From Flavobacterium sp. SUN046 (GTDB lineage: Bacteria; Bacteroidota; Bacteroidia; Flavobacteriales; Flavobacteriaceae), in contig NZ_JAPQNT010000003.1 in assembly GCF_028867965.1 (NCBI RefSeq), positions 1-64,000 on the forward strand: a DNA stretch of 64,000 nucleotides, in the 5' to 3' direction. This document shows positions 1 to 10,351 of the stretch, piece after piece. The stretch's first letter is position 1, and the number at the start of each line of letters is the position of its first letter. Under the pieces are notes generated by a model. It was not told the DNA's origin. It saw only the letters and a list, made by a program, of their open reading frames with translations, and made no database searches. Made by a program: the position numbers and the translations under genes.

Positions 1-1
1 A

Positions 2-3000
2 ACACCAAATACTAATACATTTTCAGGATTAACTCCAGATACATGTTATAATTTGTATGTTAGAGCCGTATGTTCTCCTACAGATAGTAGTGCTTGGTCA
101 ACTGCAGCAAGTATAACAACACAAGTTGCACCACCAGTATGTGGCGGAACATTTACAGATCCAGGTGGAGCTACAGCAGATTATGCAAATAGTGCGAATG
201 TAACTACAACCATCTGTCCAATTAATGGTACTGATTTGGTGACAGTTAGTTTTACAGCATTTAATCTAGAAAATAATTTTGACTTTTTGAAAGTTTATTC
301 AGGTATTGGTACTGGAGGTACTTTACTAGGAAATTATACAGGTGCTACTATTCCACCAGATGTTTCATCAACTGCTCCTGGAACTTGTTTGACGTTTGTA
401 TTTACATCAGACGGAAGTGTTACTTTGCCTGGTTTTATTGCTAATGTTACTTGTGCTCCAGCACCTACATGTCCTAAACCAACTACGCCATTAACATCAT
501 CGGTGACTTCAAATTCGGGAACATTAAGTTGGACTAATAATAGTACAGCTACCCAATTCGAAGTTTTAGCATTACCATGTACTTCACCACCTCCAACAGC
601 AACTTCAACAGGTACAATAATTACACCAACTACACCAAATACATACACGTTTACAGGTTTAACACCTGATACTTGTTATACTTTATATGTGAGAGCAGTA
701 TGTTCACCTACAGATAGTAGTACTTGGTCTACAGGAGTAAATATCCAAACACAAATTGCACCTCCTGTTTGTGGAGGAACTTTTACCGATTTAGGTGGAG
801 CTTCTGCAAATTATGCTAATGGCACTGATAATACAGTTACAATTTGTCCAACAATAACAGGACAACAAGTTACAGTAACTTTTACAGAGTTCTTTACAGA
901 AGCAACTTGGGATGGTTTATATGTTTTTGATGGAAATTCTATTGGCGCACCTATACTAGCAAGTAATAATCCTGGCGGTAATGTTCCAGGTAATGTTCCA
1001 GGTTCATATTGGGGTCAGCTTACAGGTATAAATCTTCCAGGTCCATTTACATCTTCTAGTGTTGATGGTTGTTTAACTTTTAGATTTAGAAGTGACGGAT
1101 CAGTAAATGATCCAGGATGGGTTGCTAATGTAACTTGTGCTCCACCACCAACATGTCCAAAACCAACGGCATTGGTAACTTCTAATATAACTCAAAATTC
1201 AATGACTGTTTCTTGGACAGAAATTGGATCTGCAACTTCATGGGAAGTTATTGTTCAACCAGCAGGAAATCCACCTCCAACAGCTTCTTCAACAGGAGTG
1301 ATTGTTTCAACAAATACTTATACTATTAATACTCTAAGTCCAGGCACGCAATATGTAATTTATATTAGATCTTTATGTAGTGCTTCTGACATTAGTTTAT
1401 GGTCTACACCAAAATTATTTACTACATTAATAGCTAATGATGAATGTGCAAATGCGACTGTTGCGCCAGTAAATACATCAACAACTTGTACTCAAACCGT
1501 TTCTGGAACTGTTATTGGAGCAACTGCTTCAACTGAACCAAATGGTTGTTTTGGCACATCCGATGATGATGTTTGGTTTCAATTTACTGCGACAAGCACA
1601 ACACATACAATTAGCTTTTTAAATATAACAGGAAGCACAACTGATTTATTTCATGTGTTATATTCTGGAACATGTGGTGCATTAACACAAATATATTGTA
1701 GCGATCCTAATTCTAGTACCGCTAATAACCTTGTGGTTGGTCAAACTTATTATATTAGAGTTTATACTTATTCTGCGACTGCTAATCAAACTTCGGCTTT
1801 TGACTTATGTATAGGAACTCCAACACCACCTCCTAGTTGTATCAATAATACACCAGCAGGAAATACTTGTTCAGTAGCTACTCCAATTTGTAACTTAAAT
1901 GGATATTGCGGAAACACGTCTGCTTCATATACTGCAGACTCATGGCCACAATTAAGTACAGCGTTCTGTGGTTCAATAGAAAACAATTCGTTTTTAACTT
2001 TTGTAGCCTCTTCAACTACTATTTCATTTGATGTATGGGTTACAAGTTCTCAATTTAATAATGGTATTCAAATAATGGTTTTTAGTGCTGCTACATGTGG
2101 TTCTGGGCCAGTTACGAGTTTAACTTGTTGGAGTACTGGTACAGTTGCTGTTGGCTCAGTTAATGTATCTGCATCAGGTTTAACCATAGGAAATACCTAT
2201 TATATAATGATTGATGGATTTGCAGGAGACGTTTGTAGTTATGTAATTGCAAGTAGTTCTGGAATTACAGCTCCAGTATTAATTACTCCAGCTACTACAA
2301 CTACTACAAACACTATTTGTTTAGGTCAATCAGCAACATTAAATGCTTCGGGTGGAAATGGCACATACAATTGGTCTCCAGCTTCTAATTTAAATTCTAC
2401 TACTGGATCATCTGTGATTTTTTCTCCAACAGCTGTAGGAACATATAATATTACAGCAACTTCAACCGATTCAAATCCGTTATGTCCTCAATCTGCATCT
2501 AGTACTCAAACTATTACTGTTGTTGATATAGTGGCTCCAATATTTAATCAAATTCCTTCTTTCTGTGAAGGTGCTACTGCTCCAGTTTTACCAACTACCT
2601 CTACTAATAATATTACTGGTTCTTGGTCTCCTAATACAGTTAGTAACACAGCTGGTATTACAACATATACTTTTACACCAGATATTACACAATGTGCTAC
2701 ACCTACAACAATGGACATTACTGTAAATTCTGGAGTAACGCCAACTTTTTTAACACCGGCACCAATTTGTTCGGGTTCACCAGCACCAGTCTTGCCAACA
2801 ACTTCAACTAATGGAGTAACTGGTTCTTGGTCACCATCTCCAGTTAGTAATACAGCTTCGGGAACTTACACTTTTACGCCAGATCCAGGTCAATGTGCAA
2901 GTTCAACTACACTGAATATAACAGTAAATACAAATTGTTCATTCGGAAGTTTTGCAAGTGCTGTTTGGTTGACAAATTGTTCTACTTCTGACTTTTTTAA

Positions 3001-6000
3001 TACTGTGGGAACAGGAACTGATATTATAGGTCCTGCAACTAATGTATTTCCTAATTCTAATTTAGGGACTTATGTTCAAAATTCAAATTCTCTAATATTA
3101 AGAGGTGCAGAAGTAAAAACGTTTAAAAATGCATCTTCAAATGTTTGTAGTGCAAGATTAAATTATAGAATTTATCCACAATCAGGAACTCCAGGAGCTT
3201 TTCAAATTATGGATTTACCATTTTTCGATAATTGTGGTGGTACTTCATTTCCTTCTGGTGGACCATGTAATACTGGTGATCAAAAATGGCAAAGAGTAGT
3301 AGCAGATGGAACTACAATTCCATATTCTCCTATCAATTTAACTGCATATCCTCCAGGTAACTATGTGCTTGAAATTTATTATGACTTGTCAGGAAGCGCT
3401 TCATCAACTTCTTTATGTAATGAAAATGTACTAATTGATAACAATGGAGCAAATTATATTGCAAATTATACTATCCAATCACAGCCAAATTATGTAAGTA
3501 CTAATCCTACTACTTGTGGTGGATCTGAAGGAACTATTACAATTTCTGGTTTAGCACCAGGCACAAATTATACTTTAACTTATAATGATGATTCAACAGT
3601 AGTTGGACCAACAACTATAACATCTAATGGATCGGGAGAGATTACTTTGATTGGATTAAATTCTGGAAGTTACTCTAATTTCTTGTTGCAAATTAATGGA
3701 TGTTCTTATGCTTATTCAACACCAATAGTTTTGGTTGATCCAAGTACTCCAACCGTTACTTTAAATAGTGTAACAGTTTGTGAAGGAACTCCGGCTACTT
3801 TAACAGCAACTCCAGGAACCGCTAGTTCGTACAGTTATGTTTGGACAGTTCCATCTGGGGCTGTAAATCCAGGTAACGTAGCTAGTTTTGACGCTACAAT
3901 TTCTGGGACATACTCTGTTGTAATTACTAATGCTTCATCAGGATGTTCAAGTACAAGTGCATCAGGAACAGTTTTAATTAACCCAAGTCCTATAGTTACA
4001 GTTAATAGCCCAACAGTTTGTTCTGGAACACCAGCAACAGTTACAGCTACTCCATCAACACCGGGCACTTATACTTACACATGGACAGTTCCAGCAGGAG
4101 CAAGTAACCCAGGTGATGTAGCTTCATTTGATGCAACAGTAGCAGGAAATTATTCGCTAATAGTTACTAATACTAGTACTGGATGTTCAAGTGCATCTAT
4201 AACAAGTGTGGTTACAATCAACCCAACACCATCAGTTACAGTTAATAATCCTGTTGTTTGTCAAGGCGATTCTGCAACAGTTACAGCAACTACTAATCTA
4301 ACAGGAAATTACACTTATTCTTGGACGGTTCCATCTGGAGCTACTAATCCAGGTAACGTTGCTACTTTCAATACAACTGTAGCTGGTTCATATAGTGTTG
4401 TTGTTGCGTTACCAAATAATTTTTGTAATTCAGGATTTGAAGCACCATGTGGTGTTCCTCCTGGAGGAATGAGTTTTGTTAATCAAACTAATTTTTCATG
4501 TTGGAATACAACCGCATCAGATGGAATTATCGAGGTTTGGTCAAGCGGAAATGAAGGTGTGACATCCTATTCAGGAACTCAGTTTATTGAACTTAATGCT
4601 AATGAGGTTTCTACACTTTATCAAAACTTCTCTGCAATTCCAGGTACATTAATAAACCTTTCATTTGCACATAGAGGTAGATTCTCTGGAACAGACATTC
4701 TTGAAGTTCAGGTAGGACCAGTAGGTGGACCTTATGTTAGTTTAGGACAATATTCTGCTCAACCAAGTGCTTGGGTATTTAATACTATAAATTATACAAT
4801 TCCAAGTGGAACTAATACAAATTACACAATTCGATTTGTTTCTATAAGTTCAGGATCAGGGAATAACACCGTTGGGAATTTCTTAGATGATATTACTTTG
4901 GTAGCAAGTACTTGTTCATCTAATCAGGCAACAGGTATTGTTACAGTTAATCCAACAGTTACGCCATTATTTAATACAATTGCACCAATTTGTTTAGGAG
5001 AATCAGCACCAGTTTTACAAACTACTTCTAACAATTTAGTAACCGGTTCTTGGAGTCCAACAACAATAGATACATCAATTGCAGGAACTACTCCTTATGT
5101 GTTTACACCAGATGGTGGTCAATGTTCAGCTCCAGTTACAATAAATGTTGTAATTAATTCAGTTGCAACACCAACGGCTGTAGTAATAACACCAACCACT
5201 TGTGCAACACCAACAGGAACTGTTCAAATAACATCTCCAACATCTGGATTAGCAACAGTTGCAACAGATTTATTTATTTCAGAATTAACAGATTCTAATG
5301 CAGGTTCACTATCTTATGTTGAATTATATAATGGAACAGGCGCTACAATTAATTTAGCTAATTATTCTATAAAAACAGCATCAAACGGATCTTCAACCTA
5401 TTCATTTACTCTGCCGTTAAATAATGTTAATTTAGCTTCGGGTAGTACTTATGTAATTGCATTAGGAAATGATAATTATTGTCCTTCAACTCCGGGAGCT
5501 GATGGTTCACTAGCAGCTCAAAGTAATGGATCGGGTTCAGTTAATTTTTCAAGTAATGGAAATGATCATATTGCTCTTTTCAATGGTTTAACCAAAATTG
5601 ATAGTTGGGGAGTTTACCAAAATAATAATTGGGCACCAGCTTCAATTGGTAATGAAGGAGCTGATTTTAGAAGAAAAAATAGTGTAGTTTCACCAAATAT
5701 CTCTTATAGTAATAGCGATTGGGATGCACTTGATTATTCAGGAAGCGGAACTACTAATTGTTCAAATAATGATTATTCTAATATTGGAGTCTACGCACCA
5801 GCAACTCCATCATCATATCAATACAATGTAGATGGAGGAACTTATCAGTCTAATCCAATTTTTACAGGATTAACACCAGGAAGTCACACATTTACTGTTC
5901 AAGATTCAACAACAGGTTGTATTTCTTCTAGTGTAGTTGTTGTGTTAGACCCAATAGTGTATCCTACAGTTACCGTTAATAGTCCTACAGTTTGTGCTGG

Positions 6001-7459
6001 TTCTCCAGCTACAGTAACTGCAACACCTGGAACAGTTGGGGTATATACTTATTCATGGACCGTTCCAGCTGGAGCAACAAATCCTGGTAATGTTGATAGT
6101 TTTACAACAACAACAGCCGGAACTTATTCAGTAGTAGCAACAAATGTTACAACTGGTTGTTCAACAGCAAGTACATCTGGAGTTGTAACATTAAATGCTA
6201 TTCCTACAGTAACTGTAAACAGTCCAACAGTGTGTGCGGGTTCTTCAGCTACAGTAATAGCTACACCAGGAACATCTGCTACATATAGTTATTCATGGAC
6301 AGTTCCGGCTGGAGCCACTAATCCTGGTGATGTTGATACATTCAGCACATCAGTTGCAGGAGCCTATTCAGTAATAATTACTAATACTACTACAGGTTGT
6401 ACAAGCTCAAGTACATCGGGTGTTGTAACTATTAATTCTAATCCTACGGTTAGTGTAAATAGTCCTGCAGTTTGTGCTGGTACTTTAGCTACAGTAACCG
6501 CAACTCCGGGAATTCCAGGAACCTACAGTTATTCATGGACAGTTCCAGCTGGAGCTACTAATCCTGGTAATAATTCAAGTTTTACAACTTTAGTTGGTGG
6601 TACTTATTCTGTTGTAATTACCAATACTGCTACAACTTGTGTAAGCACTAGCGCATCTGGAATTGTAACTATTAGTGCAAGCCCAACAGTTGCTGTTGTT
6701 GGTGATACAGTTTGTATAGGTTCGTTAGCAACAATAAGTGCTAATCCATCGCCTTCAGGAACTTACACTTATGCATGGACCGTTCCAACAGGTGGTACTA
6801 ATCCTGGAGATGTTAGTACATTTGATACTTCTGTAGCAGGAACTTATTCAGTTGTAATAACTAATGCTTCTGGATGTTCAAGCACTAGTCAATCTGGAAT
6901 TGCAGCATTTGTACCATCATTTGATTTTACAATTAGTGACGGTTGCGTTAATAATAATTTTATCTTAGAAGTTATTCCTTCTGCAAGTTCATTTGATACA
7001 AATACTTCTACATTTGCTTGGGAGTTAGTCTCATCTACTGGAACTATTGCAGTTGGTTCAAATAATTCTACCTTTGACGTTACAGCTTATTTGAATTCTA
7101 CAGTAGTTAATGAAAATTTACCAATAACTTTTGGAGTTACAGTTACCTATAATGGTTGTCAACAGTATCACACAATTGTTCTAACAAGAGTATATTGTGA
7201 AATTCAAAGAGGTATTTCTCCAAACGGTGATGGACTTAATGAATTTTTCGATTTGCAAACATTAGGAGTTCAAAAGTTGAATATTTTCAATAGATATGGT
7301 ACTAAGGTTTATTCAAGAAACGATTATACTAATCAATGGTTTGGTCAAGCTGATAGCGGAAATGAACTTCCTGACGGAACCTATTATTATGTAATAGAAT
7401 TTAAATCTAATCAACCAAGTAAAACAGGTTGGATATATATAAACAGAGAAACAAAATAA
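2..7459 (+). CDS. Giant T9SS type B cargo protein / adhesin (5' partial)
   Basis: The reading frame is open from the window edge, so the N-terminus and signal peptide lie upstream. The visible ~2485 residues alternate fibronectin III-like and CUB-like domains (to ~nt 1430). A pre-peptidase C-terminal-like domain (nt ~1431-1830) and many Cys-containing Ig/PKD-like repeats follow, with consensus tVTVNSPtVC, YSWTVPaGATNPG and GtYSVvitN. The last ~85 residues are a CHU_C / gliding-motility-type sorting domain (GISPNGDGLNEFFD, then LNIFNRYGTKVY, then LPDGTYYYVI). That domain marks outer-membrane export by the type IX system and anchoring by the type B route. PorP/SprF and OmpA-like genes follow directly, the usual arrangement for such cargo. 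Adhesion or gliding is a likely role by family, but no ligand can be read from the sequence. Two extra domains appear to be inserted inside repeats (see findings). Confidence 0.93.
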   Translation, partial: TPNTNTFSGLTPDTCYNLYVRAVCSPTDSSAWSTAASITTQVAPPVCGGTFTDPGGATADYANSANVTTTICPINGTDLVTVSFTAFNLENNFDFLKVYSGIGTGGTLLGNYTGATIPPDVSSTAPGTCLTFVFTSDGSVTLPGFIANVTCAPAPTCPKPTTPLTSSVTSNSGTLSWTNNSTATQFEVLALPCTSPPPTATSTGTIITPTTPNTYTFTGLTPDTCYTLYVRAVCSPTDSSTWSTGVNIQTQIAPPVCGGTFTDLGGASANYANGTDNTVTICPTITGQQVTVTFTEFFTEATWDGLYVFDGNSIGAPILASNNPGGNVPGNVPGSYWGQLTGINLPGPFTSSSVDGCLTFRFRSDGSVNDPGWVANVTCAPPPTCPKPTALVTSNITQNSMTVSWTEIGSATSWEVIVQPAGNPPPTASSTGVIVSTNTYTINTLSPGTQYVIYIRSLCSASDISLWSTPKLFTTLIANDECANATVAPVNTSTTCTQTVSGTVIGATASTEPNGCFGTSDDDVWFQFTATSTTHTISFLNITGSTTDLFHVLYSGTCGALTQIYCSDPNSSTANNLVVGQTYYIRVYTYSATANQTSAFDLCIGTPTPPPSCINNTPAGNTCSVATPICNLNGYCGNTSASYTADSWPQLSTAFCGSIENNSFLTFVASSTTISFDVWVTSSQFNNGIQIMVFSAATCGSGPVTSLTCWSTGTVAVGSVNVSASGLTIGNTYYIMIDGFAGDVCSYVIASSSGITAPVLITPATTTTTNTICLGQSATLNASGGNGTYNWSPASNLNSTTGSSVIFSPTAVGTYNITATSTDSNPLCPQSASSTQTITVVDIVAPIFNQIPSFCEGATAPVLPTTSTNNITGSWSPNTVSNTAGITTYTFTPDITQCATPTTMDITVNSGVTPTFLTPAPICSGSPAPVLPTTSTNGVTGSWSPSPVSNTASGTYTFTPDPGQCASSTTLNITVNTNCSFGSFASAVWLTNCSTSDFFNTVGTGTDIIGPATNVFPNSNLGTYVQNSNSLILRGAEVKTFKNASSNVCSARLNYRIYPQSGTPGAFQIMDLPFFDNCGGTSFPSGGPCNTGDQKWQRVVADGTTIPYSPINLTAYPPGNYVLEIYYDLSGSASSTSLCNENVLIDNNGANYIANYTIQSQPNYVSTNPTTCGGSEGTITISGLAPGTNYTLTYNDDSTVVGPTTITSNGSGEITLIGLNSGSYSNFLLQINGCSYAYSTPIVLVDPSTPTVTLNSVTVCEGTPATLTATPGTASSYSYVWTVPSGAVNPGNVASFDATISGTYSVVITNASSGCSSTSASGTVLINPSPIVTVNSPTVCSGTPATVTATPSTPGTYTYTWTVPAGASNPGDVASFDATVAGNYSLIVTNTSTGCSSASITSVVTINPTPSVTVNNPVVCQGDSATVTATTNLTGNYTYSWTVPSGATNPGNVATFNTTVAGSYSVVVALPNNFCNSGFEAPCGVPPGGMSFVNQTNFSCWNTTASDGIIEVWSSGNEGVTSYSGTQFIELNANEVSTLYQNFSAIPGTLINLSFAHRGRFSGTDILEVQVGPVGGPYVSLGQYSAQPSAWVFNTINYTIPSGTNTNYTIRFVSISSGSGNNTVGNFLDDITLVASTCSSNQATGIVTVNPTVTPLFNTIAPICLGESAPVLQTTSNNLVTGSWSPTTIDTSIAGTTPYVFTPDGGQCSAPVTINVVINSVATPTAVVITPTTCATPTGTVQITSPTSGLATVATDLFISELTDSNAGSLSYVELYNGTGATINLANYSIKTASNGSSTYSFTLPLNNVNLASGSTYVIALGNDNYCPSTPGADGSLAAQSNGSGSVNFSSNGNDHIALFNGLTKIDSWGVYQNNNWAPASIGNEGADFRRKNSVVSPNISYSNSDWDALDYSGSGTTNCSNNDYSNIGVYAPATPSSYQYNVDGGTYQSNPIFTGLTPGSHTFTVQDSTTGCISSSVVVVLDPIVYPTVTVNSPTVCAGSPATVTATPGTVGVYTYSWTVPAGATNPGNVDSFTTTTAGTYSVVATNVTTGCSTASTSGVVTLNAIPTVTVNSPTVCAGSSATVIATPGTSATYSYSWTVPAGATNPGDVDTFSTSVAGAYSVIITNTTTGCTSSSTSGVVTINSNPTVSVNSPAVCAGTLATVTATPGIPGTYSYSWTVPAGATNPGNNSSFTTLVGGTYSVVITNTATTCVSTSASGIVTISASPTVAVVGDTVCIGSLATISANPSPSGTYTYAWTVPTGGTNPGDVSTFDTSVAGTYSVVITNASGCSSTSQSGIAAFVPSFDFTISDGCVNNNFILEVIPSASSFDTNTSTFAWELVSSTGTIAVGSNNSTFDVTAYLNSTVVNENLPITFGVTVTYNGCQQYHTIVLTRVYCEIQRGISPNGDGLNEFFDLQTLGVQKLNIFNRYGTKVYSRNDYTNQWFGQADSGNELPDGTYYYVIEFKSNQPSKTGWIYINRETK
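3745..4413 (+). repeat. Tandem Ig/PKD-like coding repeats, first block
   Basis: Three consecutive coding repeats of about 235 bp lie inside the giant adhesin. Each encodes VTVNxPxVCxGxxATVTATP, then YSWTVPxGAxNPGxV, then GxYSVVxTN. The third copy is interrupted near nt 4414 by an unrelated domain and its last strand resumes near nt 4908. The repeats are similar enough to be a site of recombination or assembly error. Confidence 0.8.
5962..6906 (+). repeat. Tandem Ig/PKD-like coding repeats, second block
   Basis: Four consecutive ~237-bp repeats of the same family as the block at 3745 occur here. Their copies resemble each other more closely at DNA level; for example, the segment encoding SWTVPAGATNPG recurs almost unchanged. 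This suggests expansion by tandem duplication. Confidence 0.82.
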
Positions 7460-7492
7460 CAGACTAACTATAAAATAATAAATTTCAAGACG

Positions 7493-8416
7493 ATGAAAAA
7501 ATTATATTTCTTAACTGCGTTTGCTTTGATGACATTTATTGATGTCAGTGCACAACAAGATCCACATTACACTCAGTATATGTATAACATGAGTGTTATG
7601 AACCCAGCCTATGCCGGTTCAAAAGAAAATTTAACCGGAGGTTTACTTTATAGAAAACAATGGATAGATATTGAAGACGCTCCATCAACAGGAACCTTTT
7701 TTATCAATAGTCCGGTCGGTAAAAATGTTGGACTTGGTTTGTCGGCTATTAATGATAAAATTGGTCCGGTTGAGGAAACGAATTTATATGCCGATTTCTC
7801 TTATACTTTAAATCTTGGCGGTGAAAGTAGACTTGCATTTGGATTAAAAGGTGGAGCTACTTTTCATAAAGTTGGATTGTTTTCAGAAATTGGAAACGGT
7901 AATGTGCCCGATTTGAATGACCCAGCTTTTGAAAAGAATTCAAGTAAATCGTTTTTGAATATTGGTTCAGGTGTTTTTTACTACACTAATAAATATTATG
8001 TTGCCTTTTCAGTTCCAAATATGTTGAAATCTTCTTATTTAGATTATAACGGAAGACGTTTTGGAACAGAAACGCTTCACTACTTTTTAACTGGTGGTTA
8101 TGTATTTGAATTAAATCCAAATTTGAAATTTAAGCCTTCTACAATGATTAAATCGGCATTCAATGCACCAACTTCTATTGATTTATCTGCAAATTTCCTT
8201 TTCAATGATAAATTTGAAGTTGGTGGAACTTACAGAAATCAAGATTCGTTTGGAGCGATGGTAAATTATGCTATTACTCCTGGTTTGAAAATTGGTTATG
8301 CTTATGATCACATTATTTCAGATTTGAAAGTAACAACTCCATCGTCTCACGAGGTTATGATTTTATTCGATTTGAATTTCCCGAAAAAAGTATCACAATC
8401 TCCAAGATATTTCTAA
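7493..8416 (+). CDS. PorP/SprF family type IX secretion membrane protein
   Basis: A 307-residue outer-membrane beta-barrel protein with a signal peptide (cleavage after ALMTFIDVSA). The N-terminal signature QQDPHYTQYMYNMSVMNPAYAGS is hallmark PorP/SprF sequence; many short amphipathic strands follow and the chain ends in an aromatic residue (SPRYF). Family members help T9SS export or attach one particular type B cargo protein at the cell surface, as SprF does for the adhesin SprB. It begins 33 nt after the giant adhesin and ends 19 nt before the OmpA-like gene, so the three are probably cotranscribed and this copy likely serves that adhesin. Confidence 0.93.
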   Translation: MKKLYFLTAFALMTFIDVSAQQDPHYTQYMYNMSVMNPAYAGSKENLTGGLLYRKQWIDIEDAPSTGTFFINSPVGKNVGLGLSAINDKIGPVEETNLYADFSYTLNLGGESRLAFGLKGGATFHKVGLFSEIGNGNVPDLNDPAFEKNSSKSFLNIGSGVFYYTNKYYVAFSVPNMLKSSYLDYNGRRFGTETLHYFLTGGYVFELNPNLKFKPSTMIKSAFNAPTSIDLSANFLFNDKFEVGGTYRNQDSFGAMVNYAITPGLKIGYAYDHIISDLKVTTPSSHEVMILFDLNFPKKVSQSPRYF

Positions 8417-8435
8417 CATAAAACAACAGTAAAAA

Positions 8436-10298
8436 ATGAAAAATCTATATATAGTATTAAGTTTTGTTGCAATAAGTAGTTCTATTATTGCTCAAAATAA
8501 AGACACAAAAGCAGCAGACAAATTATACAACAGATATGAATATGTTTCGGCTGCTAAGGAATATCAAAAATTAGTTGATAACGGTAAAGCAGATGGTTAT
8601 GTTTATAAACAACTTGCTGATACTTATTACAATATGTTCAATACTGCAGAAGCTTCAACTTGGTATGCCAAAGCAACTGAAACAACGCAAGATGCTGAAA
8701 CTTATTTCAGATATGCTCAAATGCTAAAAGCTAGCGGAAAATATGAGGAAGCTAACAAGCAAATGTCAAAATTTGCCGCAATGGCTCCAAATGATTTAAG
8801 AGCTAAATCATTTAAGGAAAATCCAAATTATGTTCCTAAAATTCTTAGCAAAGAAGCTAGATATACCGTAAATTCATTGCCTGTTAGTTCAGATAAATCA
8901 GATTTTGGAGCAGTAATGTATGACAACATACTTTATTTTACTAGTGCTAGAAACGCTGCAAGAAAAGATTACGGATGGAATAAAGAACCCTTTTTAGATA
9001 TTTATAAAGCTACATTAGGCGATTCAGGTACTTTTTCAGATGCAACAACTGTATCTGAATTGAATTCTAAATATCATGATGGACCAGTAACAATTAGTAC
9101 TGATGGAAATACAATGTATTTTTCTAGTGATAGTTTTAGAGAAGGATTGTTTCAAAAAGACAAAGTAAACAAACTTAAATTAGGAAAAAACAATCTTTAT
9201 AAAGCTACTAAAAATGGTGAAACTTGGAGTAACATTACACCACTTCCGTTTAATAGTAAAGAGTTTTCATTAAGCAACCCAAGTTTAAGTAGAGACGGAA
9301 AAACACTATATTTTTCTTCTAATATGCCAGGAAGTTTAGGCGGTGTTGATATTTGGAAAGTTGCTATTAATGGTGATTCTTATGGAACTCCAGAAAATTT
9401 AGGAAATAAAGTTAACACTGAAGGAAACGAAAGTTTTCCATTTATTGCAGATGATAATTCAACTTTATATTTTGCTTCAAGCGGAAAACAAGGTTTAGGC
9501 GGTTATGATATTTATCAAATAGATTTATCTAAAGGAACCGATGCATCTAATATGGGTAAACCAATTAACACTGAAAAAGACGATTTCTCTTTTACTTTTA
9601 ATAAAGCTAAAAATATGGGATTTCTTTCTAGTAACAGAAACGGTAATGACGATATCTTTAGCGCATTGCCAATTTGTGCTGTAGATTTATTAGTTCATGT
9701 AACTAACGCTAAAACAGGAGAGATTTTATCAAATGCTAAAGTTTCTATTCTAGATGAAAAGAAAAATATTATTACAACTGAAACTTCTGATACTAAAGGC
9801 GATGTAAACTTTAGAGTTGAATGCGACAAACCTTATACTATTCAAGCATCTAAAGACGGTTTTGAAGGAAATGCGTTTGCAGTAGCTAAAAGCAAAGGGC
9901 CAACTGCTACTATAGATGCTGCATTACAACCAATTGATGTTATTGTTACCGAAACTGAAATAGTTTTAAAACCAATTTATTTTGAGTTTGATAAAAGTAA
10001 CATTACGCAAGAAGGCGCATTTGAGTTAGATAAATTAGTTCAAGTTATGAGAAATAATGACAAACTAGTTATTTTTGCTAAATCACACACAGATAGCAGA
10101 GGAAGCGATGATTATAACTTATCATTATCAGACAGAAGAGCTAAATCAACAGTTCAATATATAATTTCTAAAGGCATTCCTGCTGAACGTATTTCAGGTA
10201 AAGGATTTGGTGAAACAGAACCTAAAGTTCAATGCGGACCATGTACTGAAGAACAATATTCTTTAAATAGACGTTCTGAATTCTTAATAGTAAAATAA
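8436..10298 (+). CDS. OmpA family protein with TPR and WD40-like PD40 repeats
   Basis: A 620-residue exported protein. After the signal peptide (SSSIIAQ) come TPR-like helices (residues ~20-125), then several PD40-type beta-propeller motifs (DGNTMYFSSD, DGKTLYFSSNMPGSLGG, DNSTLYFASSGKQGLGGYDIY). A carboxypeptidase-regulatory-like fold follows (~420-490), and the chain ends in an OmpA peptidoglycan-binding domain (PIYFEFDKSNIT, then SHTDSRGSDDYNLSLSDRRA). This domain order is typical of the peptidoglycan-linked partner encoded after PorP/SprF genes in Bacteroidota. It probably anchors the T9SS cargo or PorP complex to the cell wall. A strong hairpin terminator follows 20 nt downstream, closing the three-gene unit. 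Confidence 0.93.
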   Translation: MKNLYIVLSFVAISSSIIAQNKDTKAADKLYNRYEYVSAAKEYQKLVDNGKADGYVYKQLADTYYNMFNTAEASTWYAKATETTQDAETYFRYAQMLKASGKYEEANKQMSKFAAMAPNDLRAKSFKENPNYVPKILSKEARYTVNSLPVSSDKSDFGAVMYDNILYFTSARNAARKDYGWNKEPFLDIYKATLGDSGTFSDATTVSELNSKYHDGPVTISTDGNTMYFSSDSFREGLFQKDKVNKLKLGKNNLYKATKNGETWSNITPLPFNSKEFSLSNPSLSRDGKTLYFSSNMPGSLGGVDIWKVAINGDSYGTPENLGNKVNTEGNESFPFIADDNSTLYFASSGKQGLGGYDIYQIDLSKGTDASNMGKPINTEKDDFSFTFNKAKNMGFLSSNRNGNDDIFSALPICAVDLLVHVTNAKTGEILSNAKVSILDEKKNIITTETSDTKGDVNFRVECDKPYTIQASKDGFEGNAFAVAKSKGPTATIDAALQPIDVIVTETEIVLKPIYFEFDKSNITQEGAFELDKLVQVMRNNDKLVIFAKSHTDSRGSDDYNLSLSDRRAKSTVQYIISKGIPAERISGKGFGETEPKVQCGPCTEEQYSLNRRSEFLIVK

Positions 10299-10317
10299 TA
10301 ATTTTACCAATTTTATT

Positions 10318-10351
10318 AAAAAAGCCTTATTGTAAAAAATAAGGCTTTTTT
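10318..10351 (+). terminator. Rho-independent terminator of the adhesin-PorP-OmpA operon
   Basis: Perfect stem AAAAAAGCCTTAT / ATAAGGCTTTTTT around an 8-base A-rich loop, followed by T-rich sequence, 20 nt after the OmpA stop codon. Confidence 0.85.

Noticed and set aside
334..4068. Minus-strand frames inside the giant adhesin (334-648, 1786-1986, 3835-4068)
   Set aside because: They lie inside repetitive Thr/Ser/Gly-rich coding sequence and look like antisense shadows, without family resemblance or promoters.
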